Assembly (NCBI GenBank): GCA_024234895.1
Contig: JACKNJ010000002.1
Span: 5,001-69,000 of the forward strand
Origin: Gammaproteobacteria bacterium
GTDB lineage: Bacteria; Pseudomonadota; Gammaproteobacteria; JACKNK01
DNA: 64,000 nt
Direction: 5' to 3'
In this document: positions 43,484 to 52,183 of the stretch, piece after piece
How the letters are laid out: each line of letters opens with the position of its first letter
How positions within the stretch are numbered: the first letter of the stretch is position 1
Notes under the pieces: generated by a model
The model's input: the letters and a program-made list of their open reading frames with translations, nothing else
Told to the model about the DNA's origin: nothing
Database searches by the model: none
Position numbers and translations under genes: made by a program

Positions 43484-44941
43484 ATGGCCACGTCCGTGTT
43501 ACTTCTCGATGCGCTCGGCGCCGCGCTCGGCATCGCGGTCGCCACCTATCTATACCGGCGCCTGCCGTTCATGGCCACCCTGTACGCCTTCCAGCGCACG
43601 CTCAGCCACGCGCTGCGCGTGGTCGTCAGTCGGCGCATTTCCGACCACTGGAAGGAAATCGTGCTGCCCCGCTATTCGCTGAACATCCTGATCGGGAGCC
43701 TTCGCTTCACGTTCTTCCTGATGCTGATCCTCGGCGGCTTCGCGCTCACGTTCAGTCTGGCCGGACTGCCATTCGGCGTGTCCTTCGAAGCGATGTCGGA
43801 ACGTCTGCTCGAATGGCAACCGAACCTGTTCGCGCTGGCCTTCGGCATCGTGCTGATGGTCGTGCTGCCGCGCCTGCGGGGGAACCGGAAGCCTGCGCAG
43901 TCCGAATACGGCCCGCTGGACCGCCTGCTGCATCACATGCTGCTCGGCTCCCGCGCGATGCGCCAGATCGCCTTCGACGTCGGCCAGGCTATCGCGCCCG
44001 GCAAACCCGACGAGCCCGCCCAGCAGCAGCCGGTTTATGTGGCCGGACTGGCCCGCGCCGGCACCACCATCGTCCTCGAAGCCCTTTATTCGAGCGGTGT
44101 CTTCACCTCTCTGACCTACCGCGACATGCCGTTGGTCATGGCGCCACGACTGTGGGCGAAGCTGACCGCCGGCCAGCACAAGAACGCAGAACTGCGCGAA
44201 CGGGCGCATCACGACCGTCTCAAGGTCGGCTTCGACAGTCCGGAAGCCTTCGAGGAGGTGTTCTGGCTGACCATGACCGAGGCCGACTACATCGGTGACG
44301 ACGGTCTCACCCCGCGCAGGATCGACGCGGAGGTCATCGCGGATTACCGCCGCTATGTCGCCTCGGTGCGCGCGGCGTCCGGCCGGCGCTACCTCGCCAA
44401 GAACAACAACAACCTGCTGCGCCTCGACGCCATCCGCGCCGCCTTCCCGGAAGGCGTCATCCTGGTGCCGTTCCGCGATCCGCTGGATCACGCCCACTCG
44501 TTGCTCAGGCAGCACCGCCAGTTCATCGATCTGCACGCCGGCGACGCGTTCGCGCTCAAGTACATGAACTGGCTCGGCCATCACGAATTCGGCGCCGGTT
44601 TCAAACCCATCCTGTTCGACCCCGCGTCGCGCCCGGTCGATGCCGGTGAAGCACTGACCCTGGCCTACTGGCTGCGCTACTGGACCCACGTGCACCGTCA
44701 TCTGCTCGATCACCACCTCGACCAGATCGTGCTGTTCGACTACGACTCGTTCTGCGCGCAGCCGGAAGACAGCCTGCGTCGCCTCGCCGGCGCCGTGCAC
44801 ATCGACCCGGCACCGCTGCTGCCGTTCGCGGCCAGGGTGCATGCCCCCGCCCGGCACGACCGCAAAGCCACCCCGCTGCCGCCGGAAGCCCTCGCCGTGC
44901 ATGCGGAATTGCGCGCCCACGCCCTTCAGCGGACGCACTGA
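43484..44941 (+). CDS. membrane-anchored sulfotransferase family protein
   Basis: A 485-residue protein with three hydrophobic segments in the first 125 residues (one begins VLLLDALGAALGIAVATYLY), then a soluble sulfotransferase fold. The PAPS-binding loop is VAGLARAGTTIVLEALY (about residue 190), and a 3'-phosphate motif may lie in VILVPFRDPLDHAHSLLRQH. The family moves sulfate from PAPS to carbohydrates or other acceptors. The target is unknown; the nearby glycosyltransferase and XrtA polysaccharide are possible but not shown. The frame stays open upstream inside the kinase gene; ATG 43484 is the first non-overlapping start. Confidence 0.85.
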   Translation: MATSVLLLDALGAALGIAVATYLYRRLPFMATLYAFQRTLSHALRVVVSRRISDHWKEIVLPRYSLNILIGSLRFTFFLMLILGGFALTFSLAGLPFGVSFEAMSERLLEWQPNLFALAFGIVLMVVLPRLRGNRKPAQSEYGPLDRLLHHMLLGSRAMRQIAFDVGQAIAPGKPDEPAQQQPVYVAGLARAGTTIVLEALYSSGVFTSLTYRDMPLVMAPRLWAKLTAGQHKNAELRERAHHDRLKVGFDSPEAFEEVFWLTMTEADYIGDDGLTPRRIDAEVIADYRRYVASVRAASGRRYLAKNNNNLLRLDAIRAAFPEGVILVPFRDPLDHAHSLLRQHRQFIDLHAGDAFALKYMNWLGHHEFGAGFKPILFDPASRPVDAGEALTLAYWLRYWTHVHRHLLDHHLDQIVLFDYDSFCAQPEDSLRRLAGAVHIDPAPLLPFAARVHAPARHDRKATPLPPEALAVHAELRAHALQRTH

Positions 44942-45062
44942 CCAGGCCGCGCGCTGGTCACCATCCGGAGCAAGACCGGTCCGGATCAACGCCATCACCC
45001 CCGGATTCGTTGCCGGATGTGCTAAGAACACCGTTCACCCCACGAACCCAGGCGTTCCGCAA

Positions 45063-46568
45063 ATGATTCTCGACGGTCTCGATTCCTCGGCGATGCCTGC
45101 ACCGCACTACGACGTCTGCGTGGTCGGTGCCGGCGCGGCCGGCATCACGCTGGCCCGCAAGCTGGCGACCCGTTCGTTATCCATATGCGTGCTGGAAGCG
45201 GGTGGCCGGGCGTTCGATCAGGCGCAGCAGGACATCTATGCGGGACCCTACGAGGGCTCGTTCGCCGCCGAGGAGTTCGAATACCTGCGCACCTCCCGAA
45301 CCCGCATGCTCGGTGGCACCACCAACTATTGGACCGGCTACTGCGCGCCTTTGCAGGAATCCTGTTTCGAACCACGCCCGGGCATCGCGCCGAATGGATG
45401 GCCGATCCGCGCGGCCGATCTGGCGCCGTACTACCCGGAAGCTGCCGAAATCCTGCAGATCACCCCGCCCGTCCATGACAGCGATGCCGGCTACAGCGAG
45501 TCTCGCAAGCCGTTGCTGGTCCATCGTCCACATCTGCGCACACTGAATTTCCATCTGTCGCCGCCGACCCGATTCGGGGATGTCTACGGTGCGGAACTGG
45601 CCGCTGCGGACAACGTGCATCTGCTGCTGAACACCACGGCGGCGGAAGTCAGCATGGACGGCGACCGCGTCACCGCCATCCACACCCGTGACCTCGCCGG
45701 CAACCGCCGCACCATCGGCGCCGATCATTTCGTGCTCGCCGCCGGCGGCATCGAGAACAGCCGCCTGCTGCTGCTCTGGAATCGCGCTCACGGCAATCGT
45801 CTGGGCAACCGGCACGATCAGGTCGGGCGCTACTTCATGGATCACGCCTCCGTACACATGGCCGGCAGTTGGTTCCGCGAACTTCCGCACGCGGCGCTCA
45901 ATGCGTATCTGTTCCAGCAGTTCGACGAAGTGCGGCGCCACCACACCAAGGCCGCGTTGACCGTTTCCCCGGAATGGATCGCGCGACGCGGCCTGCCCAA
46001 CTTCCTCGTCCACGCCGGCTTCATGGCGCCCGGCCCGGGCCCTGAAGCCCGCGCGCTGATCTCGGCTGCGCGCGCGATCGATGAAATGCGCGGGGCGACC
46101 CCAGCGGGCAGTTTCCCGGAGTACTTCCAGCTGATCACGGAGCCGCCACTGGACGCGGACAACCGCGTCACGGTCATCGACGAACCCGACGAACTCGGTC
46201 TCCCGCGCACGCAGGTGCGATTCCGCCTTCCGCCGGACTATCCCGACACCTGCCGACGCTGCATGCGGGCTCTGGTCGAGGCCGTCGGCGCGGAGGGCAT
46301 CGGACGAGGCAGGGTGTATGTCGATCCCGATATGGGCCGCTGGCCGGAGTCCGGCCAGTTCACGCACCTCCAGGATCACCATAATGGCGGCACGCGCATG
46401 AGCACCGGCGAGAAAACCGGCGTCGTCGACGCGAACTGCCGGGTGCACGGCACCGACAATCTCCATGTCGCGAGCAGTTCGGTCTTCACCACCGGCGGCG
46501 TACCCAACCCGACGTTCACGATCGTCGCGCTCACCCTGCGTCTTGCCGATCACCTGGTGTCCGCATGA
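45063..46568 (+). CDS. GMC family FAD-dependent oxidoreductase
   Basis: A 501-residue glucose-methanol-choline oxidoreductase. The FAD-binding Rossmann motif is VVGAGAAGITLARKLA, ARTGMC-type sequence SRTRMLGGTTNYWTG follows, and the C-terminal domain has the catalytic His in HHNGGTRM and ends GGVPNPTFTIVALTLRLADH. No signal peptide is seen. The next gene overlaps by 4 bases and encodes a small protein with a twin-arginine-like start, as in membrane sugar/sorbitol dehydrogenases, so the two may form a complex exported together by Tat (inference). The frame remains open upstream, but ATG 45063 begins the family sequence. Confidence 0.92.
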   Translation: MILDGLDSSAMPAPHYDVCVVGAGAAGITLARKLATRSLSICVLEAGGRAFDQAQQDIYAGPYEGSFAAEEFEYLRTSRTRMLGGTTNYWTGYCAPLQESCFEPRPGIAPNGWPIRAADLAPYYPEAAEILQITPPVHDSDAGYSESRKPLLVHRPHLRTLNFHLSPPTRFGDVYGAELAAADNVHLLLNTTAAEVSMDGDRVTAIHTRDLAGNRRTIGADHFVLAAGGIENSRLLLLWNRAHGNRLGNRHDQVGRYFMDHASVHMAGSWFRELPHAALNAYLFQQFDEVRRHHTKAALTVSPEWIARRGLPNFLVHAGFMAPGPGPEARALISAARAIDEMRGATPAGSFPEYFQLITEPPLDADNRVTVIDEPDELGLPRTQVRFRLPPDYPDTCRRCMRALVEAVGAEGIGRGRVYVDPDMGRWPESGQFTHLQDHHNGGTRMSTGEKTGVVDANCRVHGTDNLHVASSSVFTTGGVPNPTFTIVALTLRLADHLVSA

Positions 46569-46921
46569 CCCGCCGGGAACTGCTCATCGCCATGGCCGCC
46601 GGCGCCCTGGGCCTCACCGGACCGGACGCCATCACCTGGCTGCGGGTGAATTTCGTCGGCCCAGACCTCCCCGCGCAGCTGGACGCCATCCGCGCCGATC
46701 TGGTCAAGGCCGGCTGGCTGTATCTGGACAAACACCCCGACGAAGCCGACCTGCACCGGCTGCGCGGCCAGTTGCCGCCCACTCTGAATCCGGCTGACCT
46801 TCACGCAGCGATCACCACCGATTTCGTCCTGGGCCACACCGATACGCTGTTCGGCTGGGTGCTGTCGGTCACGGAGCTGCGCCTGTGCGCGCTCGTAGCG
46901 CTGTCCGCCGAAAAACTTTGA
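46565..46921 (+). CDS. small Tat-signal-like partner of the GMC oxidoreductase
   Basis: A 118-residue protein that starts TRRELLIAMAAGALG, a twin-arginine-like signal. The ATG overlaps the GMC stop (ATGA). The rest is helical with no motif I can name. By position and size it resembles the small (gamma or subunit-3) component of gluconate or sorbitol dehydrogenases, which carries the Tat signal for the FAD subunit. This is inference from context; sequence similarity would need a profile search. Confidence 0.7.
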   Translation: MTRRELLIAMAAGALGLTGPDAITWLRVNFVGPDLPAQLDAIRADLVKAGWLYLDKHPDEADLHRLRGQLPPTLNPADLHAAITTDFVLGHTDTLFGWVLSVTELRLCALVALSAEKL

Positions 46922-47689
46922 TCAGCGCGCGGCCCGGCCCCCGGCGCGCAGCCGCCGCAACTTTCCGTACTTGCGGTAGCTGTTGCGGCAGCCGATCAGG
47001 ATGTGCACCAGACCGGGCCAGCCATCCAGAAAGCCCAGGCGCACGAAATAGAACTTAACGAAGCGCAGCAACGGGCTGAGCAGCATCTTCGCCAGCCCCG
47101 CGCGCTTGCCCGCCGCCAGCATCTGTTGCGCCTGCAGGGTCGTGTAACGGTCCTGCTTGTCCAGATACTGATCGACGCCTTCCTCCGAGTGGTGCAGCAG
47201 ATCGCCGCTGAGGTGGCCGACCGCCACCCCTGCATCGACCACCACCTTCTCGTGGATCGGATCGGTGCTCCAGCGTGCGTGACCTCGATGGAACAGCCGC
47301 AGGCTGCGGTCCGGATAGCCCTCGCCGTGGCGCAGATAGCGGCCCATGAATCGATTCCGGCGAGGATGGTCGTAGGCCATGCAGGCCGGCGCGCGTAACA
47401 CCGCCTCGATCTCCGCGCGCAGTTCCGAGGTCGGCTGTTCATCGGCATCCACGCAGAACACCCAGTCGTGCGCGGCCTGCCCGACCGCAAACTGCTTCTG
47501 CGCCCCGTAGCCGAGCCAGTCCTGCGCGATCACCCTCGCCCCAGCCGCCCGCGCGATCGCCACCGTGTCATCGCTGCTGCCGGAGTCCACGACCACGATC
47601 TCGTCGGCGAAGGCGAGGCCGTCCAGACAGGCCCGGATGCGGCCCGCCTCGTTGCGGGTGATGACCACGGCGGACAATGGTGCGTGCAT
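46922..47689 (-). CDS. family 2 glycosyltransferase (WaaE/KdtX-like)
   Basis: A 255-residue GT-A enzyme. It starts LSAVVITRNEAGRIRACLDG, has the nucleotide-sugar motif EIVVVDSGSSDDT and the metal DxD in VFCVDADEQPT. The second half (RNRFMGRYLRHGEGYPDRSL and the C-terminal GLVHILIGCRNSYRKYGK) is typical of the small LPS core glucosyltransferases WaaE/KdtX. It probably adds a sugar to LPS core or a similar glycan at the inner membrane. It converges on the GMC partner gene with no gap. Confidence 0.9.
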   Translation of the reverse strand: MHAPLSAVVITRNEAGRIRACLDGLAFADEIVVVDSGSSDDTVAIARAAGARVIAQDWLGYGAQKQFAVGQAAHDWVFCVDADEQPTSELRAEIEAVLRAPACMAYDHPRRNRFMGRYLRHGEGYPDRSLRLFHRGHARWSTDPIHEKVVVDAGVAVGHLSGDLLHHSEEGVDQYLDKQDRYTTLQAQQMLAAGKRAGLAKMLLSPLLRFVKFYFVRLGFLDGWPGLVHILIGCRNSYRKYGKLRRLRAGGRAAR

Positions 47690-47730
47690 GGCGCGTAGTG
47701 TAATGCGCCCCTGGAATATGATTCCCCGTC

Positions 47731-48903
47731 ATGAGCAACGTCGAACACCTGCCCCCCGACATCCGCGCCTGGCTCCCCTGGCTGAGCGCGATGCGCGGCG
47801 GCGGGCTGGAATCGCTGATCAAGGCCATCAGCGGGCTCGGTCAGGTCGGGCCGAAACCGGAGTTCGCGCCGGGCGCGAACGCCGACACCTGGCCGAGGGT
47901 CCGGCGCGGACTGGAAGAGCTCGGCCTGCTGCGGATCGTCGCCACCGGCCACACCGATGCCCCCTATCTCCGCTTCGCCGACGCGCTGAACGACTGGCTG
48001 GCTGCGCATCCATCGACGGACGCGCGCCTGGTGGCGACGCGTAATCACCAGCGGCACTACTTCCAGTTCGCCGGCCAGCTCATCCAGCTCCGCCACCGCG
48101 ACCCCGCCGCCAGCGCGGCACTGACCCGGCTGGAACACGCCAATCTGCGCGCCGCCGTCGTGGGCGTGCTCGAACAGGGCGAGGAATGGGCCCTGGAATT
48201 CGTCGACCGCATCGGCCAGCTGTTCGACGACATCGGCGAGCCCTGGGGCGAGCTGCACGAGCGGGCCGACCGACTCGCCGGGCGCCTGGGCGGCGAGCCC
48301 TGGCGGCTACGCATCTCCAACCGCACGCAGCGGCATTTCGATGCCGGCGAGTTCCACGCCGCCGAGGGGCTGCTGCACGAACTGCTGGCCGGACTCGGCG
48401 AGACCGACCACTTCGAGCGGGCCAGCGCCTGGGCGCGCATCGCGCAATGCCGCCTGCGGGTCGAACGGGCGCGGGATGCGCGCGCGGCGCTGATGACCGC
48501 CGCCGGCCTGTGCGCGGAACTCCAGCGCACCGATGCCGTCGCCGAGATGCAGCGCGACATCGCTCTGGACCTGATCCGCCTGTGTGACGACGCAGAGGCG
48601 ATGGAGTGGTGGCAGCTGGCGATCGCCTGCCACGCGTCGCTGCGCGCGACCCGCGAGCGGCTGGCCGGTTTCGATGATTTCATCGACCGCGTGGTGTTGG
48701 CCTGCGCGAACTCCGAGGCCTTCCAGCGACTTGCCCCCGAGCTGACCGAAGCACGCGCCAGCGGCTGGCACGCCGGTGCCGATGCGGTGAGCGCACTGGT
48801 CGCCGGGGAGCGCGACCTGTTCAAGCTGGGCGCCCTGCTCGACCTCGACGACACCGCCCTGATCGCCGAGGTGCTGCGCCGCCTGACGGGAAGCCCCGCG
48901 TAG
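47731..48903 (+). CDS. hypothetical protein with helical repeats
   Basis: A 390-residue protein that I do not recognise. It is rich in Ala, Leu, Arg and Glu, almost entirely helical by eye, with TPR-like pairs in the second half (AEGLLHELLAGLGETDHFERASAWARIAQCRL). There is no signal peptide or membrane helix. It starts 42 bases from the divergent glycosyltransferase start. Its TAG stop lies inside a REP element. The amino-acid composition matches neighbouring genes, so it is likely a native gene and not a shadow frame. Confidence 0.65.
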   Translation: MSNVEHLPPDIRAWLPWLSAMRGGGLESLIKAISGLGQVGPKPEFAPGANADTWPRVRRGLEELGLLRIVATGHTDAPYLRFADALNDWLAAHPSTDARLVATRNHQRHYFQFAGQLIQLRHRDPAASAALTRLEHANLRAAVVGVLEQGEEWALEFVDRIGQLFDDIGEPWGELHERADRLAGRLGGEPWRLRISNRTQRHFDAGEFHAAEGLLHELLAGLGETDHFERASAWARIAQCRLRVERARDARAALMTAAGLCAELQRTDAVAEMQRDIALDLIRLCDDAEAMEWWQLAIACHASLRATRERLAGFDDFIDRVVLACANSEAFQRLAPELTEARASGWHAGADAVSALVAGERDLFKLGALLDLDDTALIAEVLRRLTGSPA

Positions 48904-48989
48904 GAGCGGCTTCAGCCGTAATCGGCCTCCCCGCTGGCTGAGCGGAGTCGAAGCCCGCCACGCCGATCGCGGCTGAAGCCGCTCCTGCG
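48900..48989. repeat. REP-like element (copy overlapping a stop codon)
   Basis: GTAGGAGCGGCTTCAGCCG ... CGGCTGAAGCCGCTCCTGC with about 50 bases between arms that contain a second motif, GGCTGAGCGGAGTCGAAGCC. The first TAG is the stop of the upstream gene. Confidence 0.85.
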
Positions 48990-49032
48990 ACAGCCGGGCC
49001 GGGCTCCGAACCCGGCGTTTGGCAAACGCCGC

Positions 49033-49659
49033 TCAATCGCCCGCGATCAGGTCCTCGAACCATTGCGCGAGCACGTCCGCCGGGTCCTCGGCATGGCGCA
49101 GTTCGTCGTACTCCAGGCGCTCGCCGCCCGCCTCCAGTTCCCCGGTCGCGGCATTGAACACCCCGATCTCCTCGCCATCGATCGCGAGGGACAGGGCCAA
49201 GTCGTCGGCCTCCACGTAGGCCTCGCCGCCGGCCTGACGGAAGCTCGCCGCGATGCGGATCGCCGCCTGGAACCAGGCCGCGGCCGCGCCCCGGTCGTAG
49301 GCCATCGGTTCCGCATCGCCAGCGTCCGCCTCGGCCTCGATCTCCAGTTGCGCGGCCTGCGTCTCGAGCACCAGGAAGGTCTCCTCGGCCAGCTCCTGCA
49401 CCGGCTGCCCCAGCAACGGTCGCTGCCACTCGGCGCCGTCGGCGAAGCGGATGCGCCATTGGCCGGCGTGCAGGGCCATGCAGATCTCGAAGACCTGATC
49501 GCCGGCCGCGATCGGGCCGGTGGTCAGGCCCTCGGTGTTGCAGCCCAGGTCGCCATCGCCGCTCAGCGACGCCTTGATCGCGGCGGCGAGGCCGGCATAC
49601 GCGCACAGCGCGGCGTGGGTGTCGGGCCAGCTCGGTGCATCCAGCGCGGGGAAGGTCAT
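49033..49659 (-). CDS. hypothetical protein, distantly DUF5996-like
   Basis: A 208-residue soluble acidic protein without signal peptide or membrane helix. The first 85 residues (W-P-D-T-H, then GLTTGPIAAGDQVFEICMAL) remind me of the start of DUF5996 proteins; the rest does not and may be lineage-specific. The gene is flanked on both sides by REP-like elements (48900-48989 and 49681-49746). Function unknown. The similarity is by eye only. Confidence 0.6.
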   Translation of the reverse strand: MTFPALDAPSWPDTHAALCAYAGLAAAIKASLSGDGDLGCNTEGLTTGPIAAGDQVFEICMALHAGQWRIRFADGAEWQRPLLGQPVQELAEETFLVLETQAAQLEIEAEADAGDAEPMAYDRGAAAAWFQAAIRIAASFRQAGGEAYVEADDLALSLAIDGEEIGVFNAATGELEAGGERLEYDELRHAEDPADVLAQWFEDLIAGD

Positions 49660-49680
49660 GACGGGCTCTCGGATTCGGTG

Positions 49681-49746
49681 GTAGGAGCGGCTTCAGCCGC
49701 GAAGTGCCGTTGAGCGGAGCCGATCGCGGCTGAAGCCGCTCCTACG
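49681..49746. repeat. REP-like element
   Basis: Arms GTAGGAGCGGCTTCAGCCGCGA and its complement, with a 20-base centre; the cleanest copy in the window. Confidence 0.9.
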
Positions 49747-49762
49747 GTGCTAGCAGCGGAGC

Positions 49763-52111
49763 TTAGCGTTTCCGGGCGCGGGCGAAGGCATCGGCCATGC
49801 TGCCGCCGGGGGTCGGCGTGGTCGGCCTGGGCTGCGGCGGACGCGCCGGGCGATCGTCGCGCGGACGTTCGGCCTTCGCGTCGCGCGGGTCATCGTTCAG
49901 GCGCATCGACAGGCCGACGCGCTTGCGTTGCAAGTCCACCTGCATGACCTTCACCTTGACCACATCACCCGCCTTGACGACCTGATGCGGGTCCTTCACG
50001 AAACGGTCGGACAAGGCCGAGATGTGCACCAGCCCGTCCTGATGCACGCCGATATCGACGAAGGCACCGAAGTTGGTGACGTTGGTGACCACGCCTTCGA
50101 GGATCATGCCTTCGCGCAGGTCCTTCAGCTCCTCGACGCCCTCCTGGAAGTTGGCGGTCTTGAACTCGGGGCGGGGATCGCGACCGGGTTTGTCGAGCTC
50201 GCTGATGATGTCGCGCACGGTCGGCAGGCCGAAGCGATCGTCGACGAAATCGCCGGCGTTCAGGCGTTTCAGGAAGGCCGAATCGCCGAGCACATCGGCC
50301 ATGCCCTTGCCGGTCCTGGCGAGGATGCGCTCGACCACCGGATAGGCCTCGGGATGCACGGCGGAGGCATCGAGCGGGTTCGCGCCGCCGTTGATCCGCA
50401 GGAAGCCGGCAGCCTGCTCGAAGGTCTTGTCGCCGAGCCGCGGGACCGCCTTCAACGCCGCGCGGTCCGCGAACGCGCCGTGCGCGTCGCGGTGGGCGAC
50501 GATGCTCGCCGCCAGCGTCGCCGACAGCCCGGAAACGCGCGCCAGCAGCGCCGGCGAGGCGGTGTTCACGTCCACGCCGACCGCGTTCACGCAGTCCTCG
50601 ACCACCGCGTCCAGGCTGCGCGCGAGGCGCAGTTGCGAGACATCGTGCTGATACTGGCCGACGCCGATCGACTTCGGATCGATCTTGACCAGTTCGGCGA
50701 GCGGGTCCTGCAGGCGCCGCGCGATCGACACCGCGCCCCGCAGCGACACGTCCAGCTCCGGCAGCTCGTTGCTGGCCAGCTCGGAGGCCGAATACACGGA
50801 TGCGCCGGCCTCGCTGACCATGATCTTGGTCAGGTGCAGATCGGCGTGTTTCTTCATCAATTCGGCGGCGAGCTTGTCGGTCTCGCGCGAGGCGGTGCCG
50901 TTGCCGATCGCGATCAGATCGACGCCGTGCTTGCTGCACAGTGCGGCGAGGATCGCGATGGTCCGGTCCCACTCGTTCCTGGGCACATGCGGGTAGACGG
51001 TCGCGGTGTCGACCACCTTGCCGGTGCGGTCGACCACGGCGACCTTCACGCCGGTGCGCAGGCCGGGATCGAGCCCGAGAGTCGCGCGCGGCCCGGCCGG
51101 CGCGGCCAGCAGCAGGTCGTGCAGATTGCGCGCGAACACCGCGATCGCCTCCTCCTCGGCGGCCTCGCGAATGCGCGTGACCAGCTCGGTTTCGAGACGC
51201 GTCAGCAGCTTGACGCGCCAGGTGAGGCGCACGGTGTCGTTCAGCCAGCGGTCGGCGGCACGGCCAAGGTCCTTGATGCCGAAGCGCGCGGCGACCATGC
51301 GTTCCGGACGGGTGCGCCCGTCGGCGTCCGCCTCGATGTCCAGATTCAGGCTCAGCACGCCCTCGTTGCGGCCACGCAGCAGGGCCAGCGCGCGGTGCGA
51401 GGGGATTTTCTTCAAGTCCTCGTCGAAGGCGAAGTAGTCGCTGAACTTGGCGCCCTCGTTCTCCTTGCCGGCGACGACCTCGGATTTCAGCTTGGCCGCA
51501 TCCCACAGGTGATCGCGGACCTGGCCGGCGAGTTCGGCGTCCTCGGCGAATTCCTCCATCAGAATCTGGCGCGCGCCGTCGAGCGCGGCCTTGGCGTCGG
51601 CAACCTCCTTCGAAGCATCGACATAGCCGACGGCGATCGCCTCCGGGTCCAGCGCCGGATCGGCGAGCAGTGCGCGCGCCAGCGGTTCCAGGCCGGCCTC
51701 GCGGGCGATCTGGGCGCGGGTGCGGCGCTTCTTCTTGTACGGGAGATAAAGGTCTTCAAGCCGCGTCTTGGTGTCGGCGGCAAGCAGATCCTTCTTCAGT
51801 TCGTCGCTGAGCTTGCCCTGTTCGTCGACCGCCTTGATCACCGCCGCGCGCCGTTCCTCCAGTTCGCGCAGATAGCCGAGCCGCTCGTCGAGCAGACGCA
51901 GTTGCGCGTCATCGAGGCCACCGGTGACCTCCTTGCGGTAACGCGCCACGAACGGGACGGTCGCGCCCTCGTCGAGCAGCGCGATGGCAGCCTCGACCTG
52001 CTTCGGGTGGACGGTGCCCGTGGCCTGGGAGAGTTCGGTCGCGATGCGGTGGGAGATTGGCGGCAGCAAGCGCTTGCTCCTGAAGTCGGAAATTGGGCGT
52101 CGATGCGCCAT
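49763..52111 (-). CDS. tex: Tex family S1 RNA-binding protein
   Basis: A 782-residue nucleic-acid-binding protein implicated in transcription and stress/toxin expression. The domain order is complete: Tex N-terminal helical region (EAAIALLDEGATVPFVARYR), YqgF/RNaseH-like core (LGLDPGLRTGVKVAVVDRTG), helix-hairpin-helix pair (LARVSGLSATLAASIVAHRD) and C-terminal S1 domain (NVTNFGAFVDIGVHQDGLVHIS). A proline/arginine tail follows S1. ATG 52111 is used; a GTG two codons upstream is possible. Either start gives about 15 extra residues before the family start. Confidence 0.96.
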   Translation of the reverse strand: MAHRRPISDFRSKRLLPPISHRIATELSQATGTVHPKQVEAAIALLDEGATVPFVARYRKEVTGGLDDAQLRLLDERLGYLRELEERRAAVIKAVDEQGKLSDELKKDLLAADTKTRLEDLYLPYKKKRRTRAQIAREAGLEPLARALLADPALDPEAIAVGYVDASKEVADAKAALDGARQILMEEFAEDAELAGQVRDHLWDAAKLKSEVVAGKENEGAKFSDYFAFDEDLKKIPSHRALALLRGRNEGVLSLNLDIEADADGRTRPERMVAARFGIKDLGRAADRWLNDTVRLTWRVKLLTRLETELVTRIREAAEEEAIAVFARNLHDLLLAAPAGPRATLGLDPGLRTGVKVAVVDRTGKVVDTATVYPHVPRNEWDRTIAILAALCSKHGVDLIAIGNGTASRETDKLAAELMKKHADLHLTKIMVSEAGASVYSASELASNELPELDVSLRGAVSIARRLQDPLAELVKIDPKSIGVGQYQHDVSQLRLARSLDAVVEDCVNAVGVDVNTASPALLARVSGLSATLAASIVAHRDAHGAFADRAALKAVPRLGDKTFEQAAGFLRINGGANPLDASAVHPEAYPVVERILARTGKGMADVLGDSAFLKRLNAGDFVDDRFGLPTVRDIISELDKPGRDPRPEFKTANFQEGVEELKDLREGMILEGVVTNVTNFGAFVDIGVHQDGLVHISALSDRFVKDPHQVVKAGDVVKVKVMQVDLQRKRVGLSMRLNDDPRDAKAERPRDDRPARPPQPRPTTPTPGGSMADAFARARKR

Positions 52112-52183
52112 GCGCACCTGCGGGAACCGCCGAACGTCGTCTGGTGCGCATGGCGCACCCTGCGACGTCGGCGATCCGCGCGC

